Below, in pieces: positions 48,913 through 58,328 of a stretch of DNA of 64,000 nt (the stretch's first letter is position 1; each line of letters starts with the position of its first letter). Source of the DNA: Rhodococcus sp. H36-A4 (lineage in GTDB: Bacteria; Actinomycetota; Actinomycetes; Mycobacteriales; Mycobacteriaceae); contig NZ_JAPVLQ010000001.1 of NCBI RefSeq assembly GCF_027158005.1, positions 124,001 through 188,000 on the forward strand. The letters are read 5' to 3'. Under the pieces are notes generated by a model, which ran no database searches, was not told where the DNA came from, and saw only the letters and a list, made by a program, of their open reading frames with translations. Made by a program: the position numbers and the translations under genes.

Positions 48913-48965
48913 CGCTTGAATGAACCACAGAAGTTATCTGATCGTATGAGTGGACCATCGAAGCG
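48913..48965. repeat. Palindromic repeat element, copy C (inverted)
   Basis: A 53-bp element in the opposite orientation to copies A and B. Its ends CGCTTGAATGAACCAC and GTGGACCATCGAAGCG pair imperfectly (12 of 16). The reverse strand contains CTCATACGATCAGATAACTT, identical to copy B. It lies between the convergent WYL and ksgA genes. Confidence 0.85.
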
Positions 48966-48991
48966 ATACGGACCGAACCGAACCCGACAGG

Positions 48992-49867
48992 TCAGGCTTC
49001 GGTTGCTGCCAACCGCACGTAGGCAGCGGCGTCGAGGGTTTCCCCGCGAGCAGATGGGTCGATCCCGGCCTCTCGTAACCGGCGCTCCGCGATGACGGGC
49101 GAGCCGGCCCAACCGCTGAGTGCTGCACGCAGGGTTTTGCGACGTTGCGCGAATGCGGCATCGATGACGGCGAACACCGCACGTCGATGGGCGTCATCCA
49201 TCGACCACGGTGGCTCTGCGTACCGATCGAGCCGTACCAGCCCGGACTCCACTTTCGGCACCGGCCAGAACACCGAACGCCCGACGGATCCTGCGCGCTT
49301 GACGGTTCCGAAGAATCCCGCCTTGACGCTGGGGATGCCGTAGATCTTGTTGCCTGGGTCTGCGGCGAGTCGATCCGCTACTTCCGCCTGGACCATCACC
49401 AAAGCAGTGCGGAGCGACGGCAGTTCCGAAAACAGGTGCAGTAGAACCGGAACCGCAACGTTGTAGGGAAGATTCGCGACGAGGGCAACCGGCTCCCCCG
49501 GGATGTCGGCGGCCTTGATTCGTAGTGCGTCGTACTCGACGACGGTGAGACGGTCGGCCAGCGACGGCGCTCGCTCGGCCACTGTCTGCGGCAACCGTGA
49601 AGCCAGCTTCGGATCGATCTCGACGGCAATGACGGCGTCTGCGACATCGAGAAGCGCCAGCGTCAGCGAGCCGAGGCCGGGTCCGACTTCGAGGACGGTG
49701 TCGCTGCCACAGATGTCGGCTGCGGCCGCGATGCGTCGCACCGTGTTGGCGTCGTGCACGAAGTTCTGGCCGAGCTGCTTGGTCGGACGCACGTCCAACT
49801 CGGCGGCGAGAGATCGCACCTCCGCGGGCCCTAGCAGCGCCGCGGGTTCCCGCACATGTTCTTGCAC
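48992..49867 (-). CDS. ksgA: 16S rRNA dimethyladenosine transferase KsgA/RsmA
   Basis: The roughly 291-aa SAM enzyme dimethylates two adjacent adenines near the 3' end of 16S rRNA. Visible: [23 protein letters not shown] motif [40 protein letters not shown], catalytic [18 protein letters not shown], and [17 protein letters not shown]. The start is uncertain: GTG 49867 (VQEHVREP) or GTG 49885, the latter three bases after the rpfB stop. It is the gene downstream of rpfB, as in mycobacteria. Confidence 0.93.
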   Translation of the reverse strand: MQEHVREPAALLGPAEVRSLAAELDVRPTKQLGQNFVHDANTVRRIAAAADICGSDTVLEVGPGLGSLTLALLDVADAVIAVEIDPKLASRLPQTVAERAPSLADRLTVVEYDALRIKAADIPGEPVALVANLPYNVAVPVLLHLFSELPSLRTALVMVQAEVADRLAADPGNKIYGIPSVKAGFFGTVKRAGSVGRSVFWPVPKVESGLVRLDRYAEPPWSMDDAHRRAVFAVIDAAFAQRRKTLRAALSGWAGSPVIAERRLREAGIDPSARGETLDAAAYVRLAATEA

Positions 49868-49888
49868 TGTGAAAACTCTACGCACCTG

Positions 49889-51040
<1,152 letters not shown>

Positions 51041-51078
51041 TTACCTTCTGTTCGAAACGCCCGGCGGTCGGTCACGGT

Positions 51079-51107
51079 ACGGTAACGAACTGATGGATAT
51101 CTTGCAA
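51079..51107 (-). promoter_or_regulatory. Candidate rpfB promoter and leader hairpin
   Basis: On the reverse strand TTGCAA and TACCGT are 17 bases apart, a fair -35/-10 pair upstream of rpfB. CGTTACC (at the -10) can pair with GGTAACG near 51045, forming a hairpin in the short leader. A 10-bp palindrome CAACCGGTTG lies at 51118-51127. Inferred from sequence alone. Confidence 0.4.
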
Positions 51108-51153
51108 CCCAAGCAGGCAACCGGTTGTAAGCGAAGCCGCGTCGTGTCTTTCC

Positions 51154-51993
51154 TTACCGGCCCGACGGGAGTGAGTACACCCGTTCCGCATTGGCAGTGA
51201 CGTGGGCGGCAAGCTCACCTGGATCCTGGCCCCGGATCTCCGCGAGCGCCCGAGCGGTGTACGGCAGGCAGTAGGACTCGTTCGGAGCCCCGCGGTACGG
51301 ATGAGGTGTCAGAAAGGGAGCGTCGGTTTCCACCAGCAACTGCGCATCCGGGATCAGTGCGGCCGCTTCCCGCAGAGCGTGAGCGTTCTTGAAGCTGACG
51401 GTCCCGGACAGGCTCAGCACGTACCCCGCGTCGATGCAGGACCTCGCCATTTCCGGCCCCGAGGAGAAGCAATGGAAGATCACGGTCTCGGGGGCACCTT
51501 CGGATTTCAGGACGGCCAGCAGATCGTCGTCGGCCTCGCGATTGTGAATCATCAGCGGCTTGTGCAGCCGCTTTGCCAGATCGACGTGCCAGCGAAATCC
51601 TTCGTGCTGTTCCTCGACCGTCGCGCACCCGTCGAGTTTGCCGGGCCAGTAGTAGTCCAGGCCCGTCTCCCCAACCGCGACTACCCGAGGATCGGCGGAA
51701 AGCTGCTCGATTTCGGTGCGGGTCGTTTCGTCGAGCACGTTGGCTCGCGTCGGATGAATCGCCGTGGCCGCCCACACTCGCCGATCCCAGTGCGCAGCGT
51801 CGACAGCGAAGCGTGCCGCAGCGAGATCGTCGGCAACGGTCACCACGCGAGAAACACCTACCGACTCGGCCCGGTCGAGGATGACAGTGACACTGGCCGC
51901 ATCGACGGCACCGCATGCGTCCAGGTGGGTATGCGCGTCGACGAGGTGGCCGAGCGGCTCGGGCAATGGTGGTGCAGGACGGTCTTTGCTCAC
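51154..51993 (-). CDS. tatD: TatD-family metal-dependent hydrolase
   Basis: The 279-aa DNase-like enzyme of the amidohydrolase superfamily has metal ligands in LVDAHTHLDACG, ATAIHPTRANVLDE, VVAVGETGLDYYWPG, HKPLMIHNREADDD, VIFHCFSSGPEMA and QLLVETDAPFLTPHPYRGAP. GTG 51993 (VSKDRPAPP) is taken as the start. Its start is only 20 bp from the divergent metG start, so at least one of the two is probably read from a leaderless or very short leader mRNA. rpfB follows downstream. Confidence 0.93.
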   Translation of the reverse strand: MSKDRPAPPLPEPLGHLVDAHTHLDACGAVDAASVTVILDRAESVGVSRVVTVADDLAAARFAVDAAHWDRRVWAATAIHPTRANVLDETTRTEIEQLSADPRVVAVGETGLDYYWPGKLDGCATVEEQHEGFRWHVDLAKRLHKPLMIHNREADDDLLAVLKSEGAPETVIFHCFSSGPEMARSCIDAGYVLSLSGTVSFKNAHALREAAALIPDAQLLVETDAPFLTPHPYRGAPNESYCLPYTARALAEIRGQDPGELAAHVTANAERVYSLPSGR

Positions 51994-52013
51994 GCCGATA
52001 GAGTAGGCGAACC

Positions 52014-53564
52014 ATGACTGCGCCAGCTGATGCCTCACGGCCCTCCTTCTACGTCACAACTGCCATTGCGTACCCGAACGGCGTTCCGCACATCGGACAC
52101 GCCTACGAGTACATCGCGACGGATGTGATCGCCCGATTCAAGCGACTCGACGGTTTCGACGTCATGTTTCTGACCGGAACCGACGAACACGGCTTGAAGA
52201 TGCAGCAGACGGCCGTCAAAGAAGGCATCGACGTCGTCGATCTCGCTGCACGCAACTCCGATGCCTTCGAGGAGCTCGACAAGGCTCTCGGCATTTCCCA
52301 CGACCGGTTCATCCGCACCACCGACGAAGACCACCACGCCGCCAGCAAAGAGCTGTGGAGGCGCATGGAGGCCAACGGCGACATCTACCTCGACGCATTC
52401 TCCGGTTGGTACTCCGTTCGCGACGAAGCCTTCTACACCGCGGCCGAGACCACTGTCGCCGACGACGGCACCCGGGTCGCCACCGAAACGAACACTCCGG
52501 TCGAGTGGACCGAGGAAGCGTCGTACTTCTTCCGTCTGTCGGCATATCAGGACAAGCTTCTCGCCCTCTACGACGCGCAGCCGGACTTCATCGCTCCGGT
52601 CTCGCGACGCAACGAGATCGTCAACTTCGTCAAGGGCGGACTGCGAGATCTGTCGATTTCTCGGACGACGTTCGACTGGGGCATCCAGGTACCGAACGAT
52701 CCCGAGCACGTGATGTACGTGTGGGTCGACGCCTTGACCAACTACATCACCGGCGTCGGCTACCCGGACACCGAGTCGGCGAAGTACCAGAAGTATTGGC
52801 CCGCAGACCTTCACATCATCGGCAAGGACATCACGCGTTTCCATACCGTGTTCTGGCCTGCGTTCCTGATGTCAGCCGGTGTCGAACTGCCCAAGAGGGT
52901 CTTCGTCCACGGTTTCTTGAACAACAAGGGCGAGAAGATGTCCAAGTCGGTCGGCAACGTCGTCGACCCCTTCGCATTGGTCGAAGAGTTCGGACTCGAT
53001 TCACTCCGTTTCTTCCTGTTGCGCGAGGTCTCCTTCGGTCAGGACGGGAGTTACAGCGCCGAGGCGATCGTGACGCGGATGAACGCAGATCTGTCGAACG
53101 AACTCGGCAACCTGGCGCAACGTTCGCTGACGATGGTCGCCAAGAACTGTGATGCCGTAGTACCCACGCCGGGCGAATTCACCGCCGAGGACACTGCGAT
53201 GCTGGCACGCGCAGACGAACTGCTCGAGATCTGCCGACGCGAATTCGACGTGCAGGCACTGCATTCGGCCGTCGAGGCGATCTGGTCGGTTCTCGGCGAG
53301 ACCAACCGCTACTTCTCGCAGCAGGAGCCGTGGGTGCTGCGCAAGACGGACCCGGCGCGCATGGCAACCGTGCTCTACGTGACGATGGAGGTACTGCGCA
53401 TCGTCGGCATTCTGGTGCAGCCGATCATGCCCGACTCGGCCGCCCGCATCCTCGAACTACTCGGCAGTCCAGCGCACGAGTTCGCCGACATCGGCACCCG
53501 AATCGTCGCAGGTACGCCTCTGCCCGCTCCATCACCGGTCTTCCCGAAGTACGAGGTCAAGTAG
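52014..53564 (+). CDS. metG: Methionyl-tRNA synthetase
   Basis: The 516-aa class I synthetase charges tRNA-Met. HIGH motif in [44 protein letters not shown] in [20 protein letters not shown], and the anticodon-binding helical C-terminus ([34 protein letters not shown]). It is of the short form without the dimerisation domain. ATG 52014 starts it. The 3' end faces the convergent WS/DGAT gene; repeat copy B and a tandem array fill the gap. Confidence 0.97.
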   Translation: MTAPADASRPSFYVTTAIAYPNGVPHIGHAYEYIATDVIARFKRLDGFDVMFLTGTDEHGLKMQQTAVKEGIDVVDLAARNSDAFEELDKALGISHDRFIRTTDEDHHAASKELWRRMEANGDIYLDAFSGWYSVRDEAFYTAAETTVADDGTRVATETNTPVEWTEEASYFFRLSAYQDKLLALYDAQPDFIAPVSRRNEIVNFVKGGLRDLSISRTTFDWGIQVPNDPEHVMYVWVDALTNYITGVGYPDTESAKYQKYWPADLHIIGKDITRFHTVFWPAFLMSAGVELPKRVFVHGFLNNKGEKMSKSVGNVVDPFALVEEFGLDSLRFFLLREVSFGQDGSYSAEAIVTRMNADLSNELGNLAQRSLTMVAKNCDAVVPTPGEFTAEDTAMLARADELLEICRREFDVQALHSAVEAIWSVLGETNRYFSQQEPWVLRKTDPARMATVLYVTMEVLRIVGILVQPIMPDSAARILELLGSPAHEFADIGTRIVAGTPLPAPSPVFPKYEVK

Positions 53565-53616
53565 CGCAGGATCGGCATTGGTGTCGGTGTCGGTGTTGTG
53601 CGGCCGCACCCCGCAT

Positions 53617-53669
53617 CGCTTGAATGGACCACTCATACGATCAGATAACTTGACGGGTCCATTCAAGCG
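53617..53669. repeat. Palindromic repeat element, copy B
   Basis: A 53-bp element with perfect 14-bp arms CGCTTGAATGGACC and GGTCCATTCAAGCG around a 25-nt loop containing CATACGATCAGATA. It is the best-preserved of three copies and lies between convergent metG and WS/DGAT genes. A 14-bp tandem array starts within its last three bases. Confidence 0.9.
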
Positions 53670-53736
53670 ACGGTAAACGGGCGACGGTAAGCGGGCGACG
53701 GTAAGCGGGCGACGGTGAACAGGCGACGGTGAGCGG
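53667..53736. repeat. Five 14-bp tandem repeats next to copy B
   Basis: The unit GCGACGGTAAGCGG occurs five times in register (53667, 53681, 53695, 53709, 53723), with changes only in the last six positions of each unit. It directly follows the palindrome, in the same arrangement as the unrelated 18-bp array at copy A. Confidence 0.9.
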
Positions 53737-53777
53737 ACTGAGTGGAGTCCCGAGCCGGCACACCGACCCCCGCCCAC

Positions 53778-55148
53778 CTACTGCGCCTTTTCCAACTCCT
53801 CCAGGGAGTTCTCCAGATGCGTCAGCATCCGCTGCAGATGCGGGACGCTGCGCCTGCAGCAGATGAGCCCGAAGTTCAGGGAATCGCCGTTGCTGGCGAC
53901 GGTGATGTTCAATGCCATGCCGTCGCAGACGATCGAAGCCGGGTAGATACCGTCGAGTTTGGCTCCGTTCCAATACAATTCCTCGGAGGTGCCCGGCACA
54001 TTCGAGATGATGACGTTGAACGGCGGGGGCGTGTAGTTGACGAAGCCGGGTACCGGCCCGAACAACAACGGCGCCATGGTCACTGCGCCGATTGCGAGTG
54101 ATTCGAGTGTATTGAGTTCGCGCATCATCTTCTTGCCCTTGGCGGTGGAGTCCGTGATCGCGTCGAGCCGGGCAAGTGGGTCGGATTCGTGGGTGCCGAG
54201 ATTGCACAGAATCACCGAGACCGAGTTACCGGGCCCTTTGTCCTCCCCGGGTTTACGTAGGGATACCGGAACCATTGCGATCAGGGGTGATTCAGGTAGT
54301 GCTTCCTGGTCGATGAGGTAGGACCGCAGCGCACCGGAGCACATTGCGAGCACGATGTCGTTGAGCGTTACCCCTCTGGCTTTGGCCACCTTCGTCATTC
54401 GCTCGATGGACCAGCTTTCGGCCGCGAAACGTCGAGCACCGCCGATCGGCACGTTGAACATCGTGCGGGGCGCGCGCAGAGGTAGTTGTGCGCCTTCGTT
54501 TCGCATGGCGCGCAAGCCGATTCGGGTTGCCGCGGGCAGAAAGTCCACGAGATCGGCGGCGATTGTGCGCCCTAGGGTCAACCCGCCGGTGATTCGTTCG
54601 AGTGCGGACGGTGTTCCACGCGTCTTCTTCTCGCGGAACAGCGACGGATCCCATGTTGCGACACCGTTTCTGTCCTCGGGATCGGTACTGAGAGCGTTGA
54701 GCGTCAACTTCAGGGCAGAGACACCGTCGACGAGGGAGTGATGCACCTTGGTATACAGCGCGATGCGGTCGTCGGCGAGACCTTCGATGATGTGTACTTC
54801 CCACATCGGCCGGTATCGGTCGAGCGGAGCGCTGTGATTGAGCGACAGGAACTGGAACAGCTCTCTGATTCGCCCGGGAGAGGGCAGAACTGACCTCCTG
54901 ACGTGGTATCCGAAGTCGATGTCGGGCTCACGTGACCACGCAAGGCTGCCCATGACGTTGACGGGGCGACCGGGGCGCTTTCGGAACAACTCGTGGACTT
55001 CACCCGTCGTCAACTTGTCGTGGACCTCTTGCGCGAATTCGTGCGGATCACCAGGTGGCACGAACAATTGAAGGCTTCCGACGTGCATCGGATGCTCCCG
55101 CGATTCAGCGATCAAGAACATGGATTCAGTAACGGGCATGAGCGCCAT
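53778..55148 (-). CDS. Wax ester synthase/diacylglycerol acyltransferase (WS/DGAT)
   Basis: The 456-aa acyltransferase makes storage triacylglycerol or wax esters from acyl-CoA. The catalytic HHxxxDG motif is in TKVHHSLVDGVSALKLTLNA (residues about 134-140). The N-terminus SREHPMHVGSLQLFVPPGD, the PLIAMVPVSLRK block and the NVIISNVPGTSEELYWNGA block are typical of actinobacterial WS/DGATs. ATG 55148 follows AAAGGTG. It is divergent from an HSL-type hydrolase, with a dyad in the shared promoter. The pairing of a lipid-making and a lipid-cutting gene suggests co-control. Confidence 0.92.
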   Translation of the reverse strand: MALMPVTESMFLIAESREHPMHVGSLQLFVPPGDPHEFAQEVHDKLTTGEVHELFRKRPGRPVNVMGSLAWSREPDIDFGYHVRRSVLPSPGRIRELFQFLSLNHSAPLDRYRPMWEVHIIEGLADDRIALYTKVHHSLVDGVSALKLTLNALSTDPEDRNGVATWDPSLFREKKTRGTPSALERITGGLTLGRTIAADLVDFLPAATRIGLRAMRNEGAQLPLRAPRTMFNVPIGGARRFAAESWSIERMTKVAKARGVTLNDIVLAMCSGALRSYLIDQEALPESPLIAMVPVSLRKPGEDKGPGNSVSVILCNLGTHESDPLARLDAITDSTAKGKKMMRELNTLESLAIGAVTMAPLLFGPVPGFVNYTPPPFNVIISNVPGTSEELYWNGAKLDGIYPASIVCDGMALNITVASNGDSLNFGLICCRRSVPHLQRMLTHLENSLEELEKAQ

Positions 55149-55180
55149 GTGGATCACCTTTGAGCCTAGTTTCGATCACG

Positions 55181-55226
55181 GTGTGACATCGAACACGACC
55201 TTACGTTCGAGCGATATATGTCACAC
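55181..55226. promoter_or_regulatory. Nested dyad between divergent WS/DGAT and hydrolase genes
   Basis: GTGTGACAT (55181-55189) and ATGTCACAC (55218-55226) are a perfect 9-bp inverted pair. Inside them TCGAAC and GTTCGA (55189-55194, 55205-55210) form a second perfect 6-bp pair. It lies midway between two divergent starts, as expected for a shared operator. The binding protein is unknown; half-sites resemble CRP/GlxR (TGTGA/TCACA) but the spacing does not. Confidence 0.55.
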
Positions 55227-55279
55227 GCTAAGGTCCGTTAGTAGGAGTTCCAAACAAATGCCGAATCGAGGCGAGCACG

Positions 55280-56302
55280 ATGAACACAGCGCTTACCGCA
55301 CTGCGGCAGCCACAGTCGACGCCGAACCGCGCACCCCGCAGGCATGATCTGCCTGGTGGCAGTCTGCGCTCGCGAGCACTTTCCACGGGCTTGCAGTTCT
55401 CGATTCGACCCTTTTTGTCCCTGTGGGCCAAGGCGCCACTTCTTCCGTGGCCGATGGGACTCGTCGACTACGCAGGCATGCTGATGCCTGCAGTGAAGGG
55501 CGCGCAGTGCAACCGGATCATGCTGGCCGATTGCTACGCCGAATGGATCCGTGCCGAAGGAGTCCGGAACGACAATGTGGTGCTATATCTGCACGGAGGA
55601 GCCTTCATCTGCTGCGGCCTCAATACCCACCGCAGGCTGACTTCGCGGGTCTCGCAGTACGCCGACGCGCCCGTGCTCTCGGTCGACTACCGGATGATGC
55701 CCCGTAATCCGATCGCTCATGCAGTCGAGGACGGCATCGACGGTTACCGCTTCCTTCTCGATTCGGGATACCGCCCGGATCAGATCTTCATCGCCGGCGA
55801 CTCCGCCGGTGGCTACCTGGCCTTCATGGTCACATTGGCGTTGCAGACGTTGGATCTGCCGATGCCTGCCGGCATTTTCACGATGTCACCGTTGACGGAC
55901 ATGGACCCGACGAACAAGCTCAACCACGAGAACGCGTCGAAATGCGCTATTTTCCCGCCCGAGGCAGTGCCTCCACTGACGGTGCTGGCAGACAGGGTCG
56001 ACGCCCGGATCGTCGTCGAAGGAGAACAGGGGCCGAGGGTTTCACCCGTCGACGCAGACCTGCGCGGGCTACCGCCGGTGCTGATCCAAGCTGGGTCCAC
56101 CGAGATGATCCTTGCCGACGCCGAGTTGATGACCGAGCGACTGGGCGCTGCGGGCGTCGATTGCGAACTCCAAGTGTGGGCGGATCAGGTGCACGTGTTC
56201 CAGGTGGCAGATTTCCTGCCGGAAGCACACCGCGCGCTCCAGCGGATCGGTGACTTCGTGCGCTCGCATGGCTCGATTCCGGTCGCGGACCGCTCCGCCT
56301 GA
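55280..56302 (+). CDS. HSL-family alpha/beta hydrolase (esterase/lipase)
   Basis: The 340-aa hydrolase of the hormone-sensitive-lipase group has an HGGAF oxyanion motif (LYLHGGAFICCGLN), serine elbow GDSAGG (IFIAGDSAGGYLAFMV) and catalytic Asp/His regions (GSTEMILADAELMTERL, ADQVHVFQVADFLPEA). No signal peptide is evident, so cytosolic or membrane-associated ester or glyceride hydrolysis is likely. ATG 55280 starts it. It is divergent from the WS/DGAT gene, and SRPBCC and TetR genes follow on the same strand. Confidence 0.9.
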   Translation: MNTALTALRQPQSTPNRAPRRHDLPGGSLRSRALSTGLQFSIRPFLSLWAKAPLLPWPMGLVDYAGMLMPAVKGAQCNRIMLADCYAEWIRAEGVRNDNVVLYLHGGAFICCGLNTHRRLTSRVSQYADAPVLSVDYRMMPRNPIAHAVEDGIDGYRFLLDSGYRPDQIFIAGDSAGGYLAFMVTLALQTLDLPMPAGIFTMSPLTDMDPTNKLNHENASKCAIFPPEAVPPLTVLADRVDARIVVEGEQGPRVSPVDADLRGLPPVLIQAGSTEMILADAELMTERLGAAGVDCELQVWADQVHVFQVADFLPEAHRALQRIGDFVRSHGSIPVADRSA

Positions 56303-56316
56303 GTTACCTTGTCCCC

Positions 56317-56745
56317 ATGGCAGTCACAGCGAACAAAAACGTCGATATCGAGGCCGATCCCGGAGCGGTACTCGAGGTTCTCGCAGATGTGGAAGGGCTT
56401 CCGTCGTGGTCGCCGGTCCACAAAACGGTCGAGATAATCGACCGTTTCGACGACGGCCGCCCCCATCACGTCAAGATGGCGGTATCGATTCTAGGAATCA
56501 ACGACGAACAGGTCGTGGAGTACACCTGGACCGGTACGACTGTCAGCTGGGATCTGGTGGAGGGGTCGCAGCAGAAGTCGCAGCACGGCGAGTACACGTT
56601 GACGCCGACAGCCAAGGGCACTCATGTGGCATTCGAGCTGACAATCGACCCGAAGATTCCGATTCCAGGTTTTCTCATTAGGAAGGGCACCAAGACCATC
56701 CTCGAAGCAGCGACCGAGGGGCTGCGTCAGCAGGTCGTCGGCTGA
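56317..56745 (+). CDS. SRPBCC (polyketide cyclase/START-like) family protein
   Basis: The 142-aa lipid- or ligand-binding fold starts with MAVTANKNVDIEADPGAVLE and VLADVEGLPSWSPVHKTVEI, then VSILGINDEQVVEYTWTGTT, and has a C-terminal long helix (GTKTILEAATEGLRQQVVG). It resembles mycobacterial polyketide-cyclase/dehydrase-type proteins. ATG 56317 comes 14 bp after the hydrolase stop, so both are probably on one transcript. Ligand unknown; lipid context suggests a hydrophobic one. Confidence 0.85.
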   Translation: MAVTANKNVDIEADPGAVLEVLADVEGLPSWSPVHKTVEIIDRFDDGRPHHVKMAVSILGINDEQVVEYTWTGTTVSWDLVEGSQQKSQHGEYTLTPTAKGTHVAFELTIDPKIPIPGFLIRKGTKTILEAATEGLRQQVVG

Positions 56746-56791
56746 TCGCCGATCGAAGCGTCGCGAAGCTCGCATCTGTCAAAATCACTCC

Positions 56792-57412
56792 ATGACTCCA
56801 ACCACGCCACGCCGGTACGGCGGCATGAGCGCAGACCAACGGGCAGTTCAACGGCGCGAGAGTTTGCTCGAAGCAGGATTGGACGTGTTTGCCGCTACCG
56901 GAAAAAGTGGCGCCACGATGACAGCCATCTGTAGCCGCGCCAAGCTGACGGAACGATACTTCTACGAAAGCTTCACCGGCAGAGACGATCTACTGCAGAA
57001 AGTTCTGGACGGTATCGCCGACGAAGTTCGGCAGGCAGGGTTGACCGCACTTCGAGCGAACACCGGAACACTGGAGGAACGCGTACGAAATGCAATCTCA
57101 TCATTCGTCACCATCCTTACCGAGGATCCGCGCAAGGGACGGGTTGCGATGATCGAATCGGCTGCGTTCGAGCCGCTGCGCACCCACCGTCGCGCCGCGC
57201 TGCGGGGTTTCGCTCAGATGGTCGCAGACGAAGCCACCCGAATGTACGGCGATCGAGCGTGGCCACCACACCAGGGAGAAATCAACGGCCTCTTGTTCGT
57301 CGGTGGCTTGGCCGAGCTGGTCACCGCATGGCTGAACGACGAAATCGCCATCACGCCCGAGGAAATCGTCGACGCGGCCACCTACCAATTCACCTCCACA
57401 GCCCACCGCTGA
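56792..57412 (+). CDS. TetR-family transcriptional regulator
   Basis: The 206-aa regulator has a TetR HTH (ATMTAICSRAKLTERYFYES, residues about 38-57, then FTGRDDLLQKV) and a ligand-binding C-terminus. ATG 56792 follows the SRPBCC stop by 46 bp in the same direction. It is the third gene after the HSL-type hydrolase and SRPBCC genes and a candidate regulator of that group and of the dyad at 55.2 kb. It is convergent with rsmI, only 16 bp apart. Confidence 0.88.
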   Translation: MTPTTPRRYGGMSADQRAVQRRESLLEAGLDVFAATGKSGATMTAICSRAKLTERYFYESFTGRDDLLQKVLDGIADEVRQAGLTALRANTGTLEERVRNAISSFVTILTEDPRKGRVAMIESAAFEPLRTHRRAALRGFAQMVADEATRMYGDRAWPPHQGEINGLLFVGGLAELVTAWLNDEIAITPEEIVDAATYQFTSTAHR

Positions 57413-57428
57413 CGGCCCGTCCCGAAAC

Positions 57429-58268
57429 TTACGACAGTGTGTCCTGCGCCGATTTACGAGAATCGAGAACTGCCTCGTACAGTTCGCGTTTGCTGACGCC
57501 GCCGACGGCCAACTCCGCGCATGCATCCTTGAGCCGCATCCCCGACTCAACCAGTTCTTCTACTTCACCGATCAGATCTTCCGGTTCTGCGGCAACGGGC
57601 TGCGCTCCGGCGAGCACGACGGTGATCTCGCCGCGAACCCCGTCAGCGGCCCACTCTGCCAGCTCGCCGAGCGTGCCACGCTTGACTTCCTCGTACGTCT
57701 TCGTCAGCTCCCTGCAGACCGCAGCACGTCGATCCGGGCCTAGGACTGCGACGGCGTCGTCGAGACTGGCAGCAAGACGGTGAGGCGCCTCGAAGAACAC
57801 ACAGGCACGCGATTCCGTCCGCAAGGACTCGAAAAAGGTTCGCCGCTGGCCCTGCTTGCGCGGTGGGAACCCGTCGAAGCAGAACCGTTCGACGGGTAGT
57901 CCGGACAGCGCGAGTGCGGTGGTCACCGCGGAAGGGCCCGGCAGACAGGTGACCGGAAGGTCGGCCTCGACGCAGGCGGCCACCAGTCGGTAACCAGGGT
58001 CGCTGACGGACGGCATACCCGCGTCGGTGACCAACAAGACCGACTTCTCGGCACGGATCGCGTCGAGCAGCCCGGGAAGACGCGCGGTTTCGACCTGGTC
58101 GTAGAAGCTGATCACCTTGCCGGTGATGGTCACCCCGAGCGAACTCGCCAGCTGTTTGGTTCTCCTGGTGTCTTCTGCTGCGACGACGTCGGCCGTGGCC
58201 AGTGCGTCGCGCAGTCGCTGGGACGCATCACCCACGTCGCCCATGGGTGTTGCGGCAAGGATCAGCAT
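57429..58268 (-). CDS. rsmI: 16S rRNA (cytidine-2'-O)-methyltransferase RsmI
   Basis: The 279-aa tetrapyrrole-methylase-fold enzyme 2'-O-methylates C1402 of 16S rRNA. Signatures: MLILAATPMGDVGDASQRLR, VVAAEDTRRTKQLASSLGV, VLLVTDAGMPSVSDPGYRL, LPGPSAVTTALALSGLP, ERFCFDGFPPRKQGQRR and FFEAPHRLAASL. ATG 58268 is chosen from the family N-terminus; the longer open frame upstream is not family-like. It is divergent from pmt with 60 bp between starts. Confidence 0.94.
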   Translation of the reverse strand: MLILAATPMGDVGDASQRLRDALATADVVAAEDTRRTKQLASSLGVTITGKVISFYDQVETARLPGLLDAIRAEKSVLLVTDAGMPSVSDPGYRLVAACVEADLPVTCLPGPSAVTTALALSGLPVERFCFDGFPPRKQGQRRTFFESLRTESRACVFFEAPHRLAASLDDAVAVLGPDRRAAVCRELTKTYEEVKRGTLGELAEWAADGVRGEITVVLAGAQPVAAEPEDLIGEVEELVESGMRLKDACAELAVGGVSKRELYEAVLDSRKSAQDTLS

Positions 58269-58328
58269 GCACCCATCATCCCCCACACCGACCTTCTCGC
58301 ATTCCGCTGCGCCGCCTACGATCGGCAT

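Noticed and set aside
55181-55226. Canonical GlxR/CRP site
   Set aside because: TGTGA and TCACA half-sites are present but separated by far more than the required six bases.
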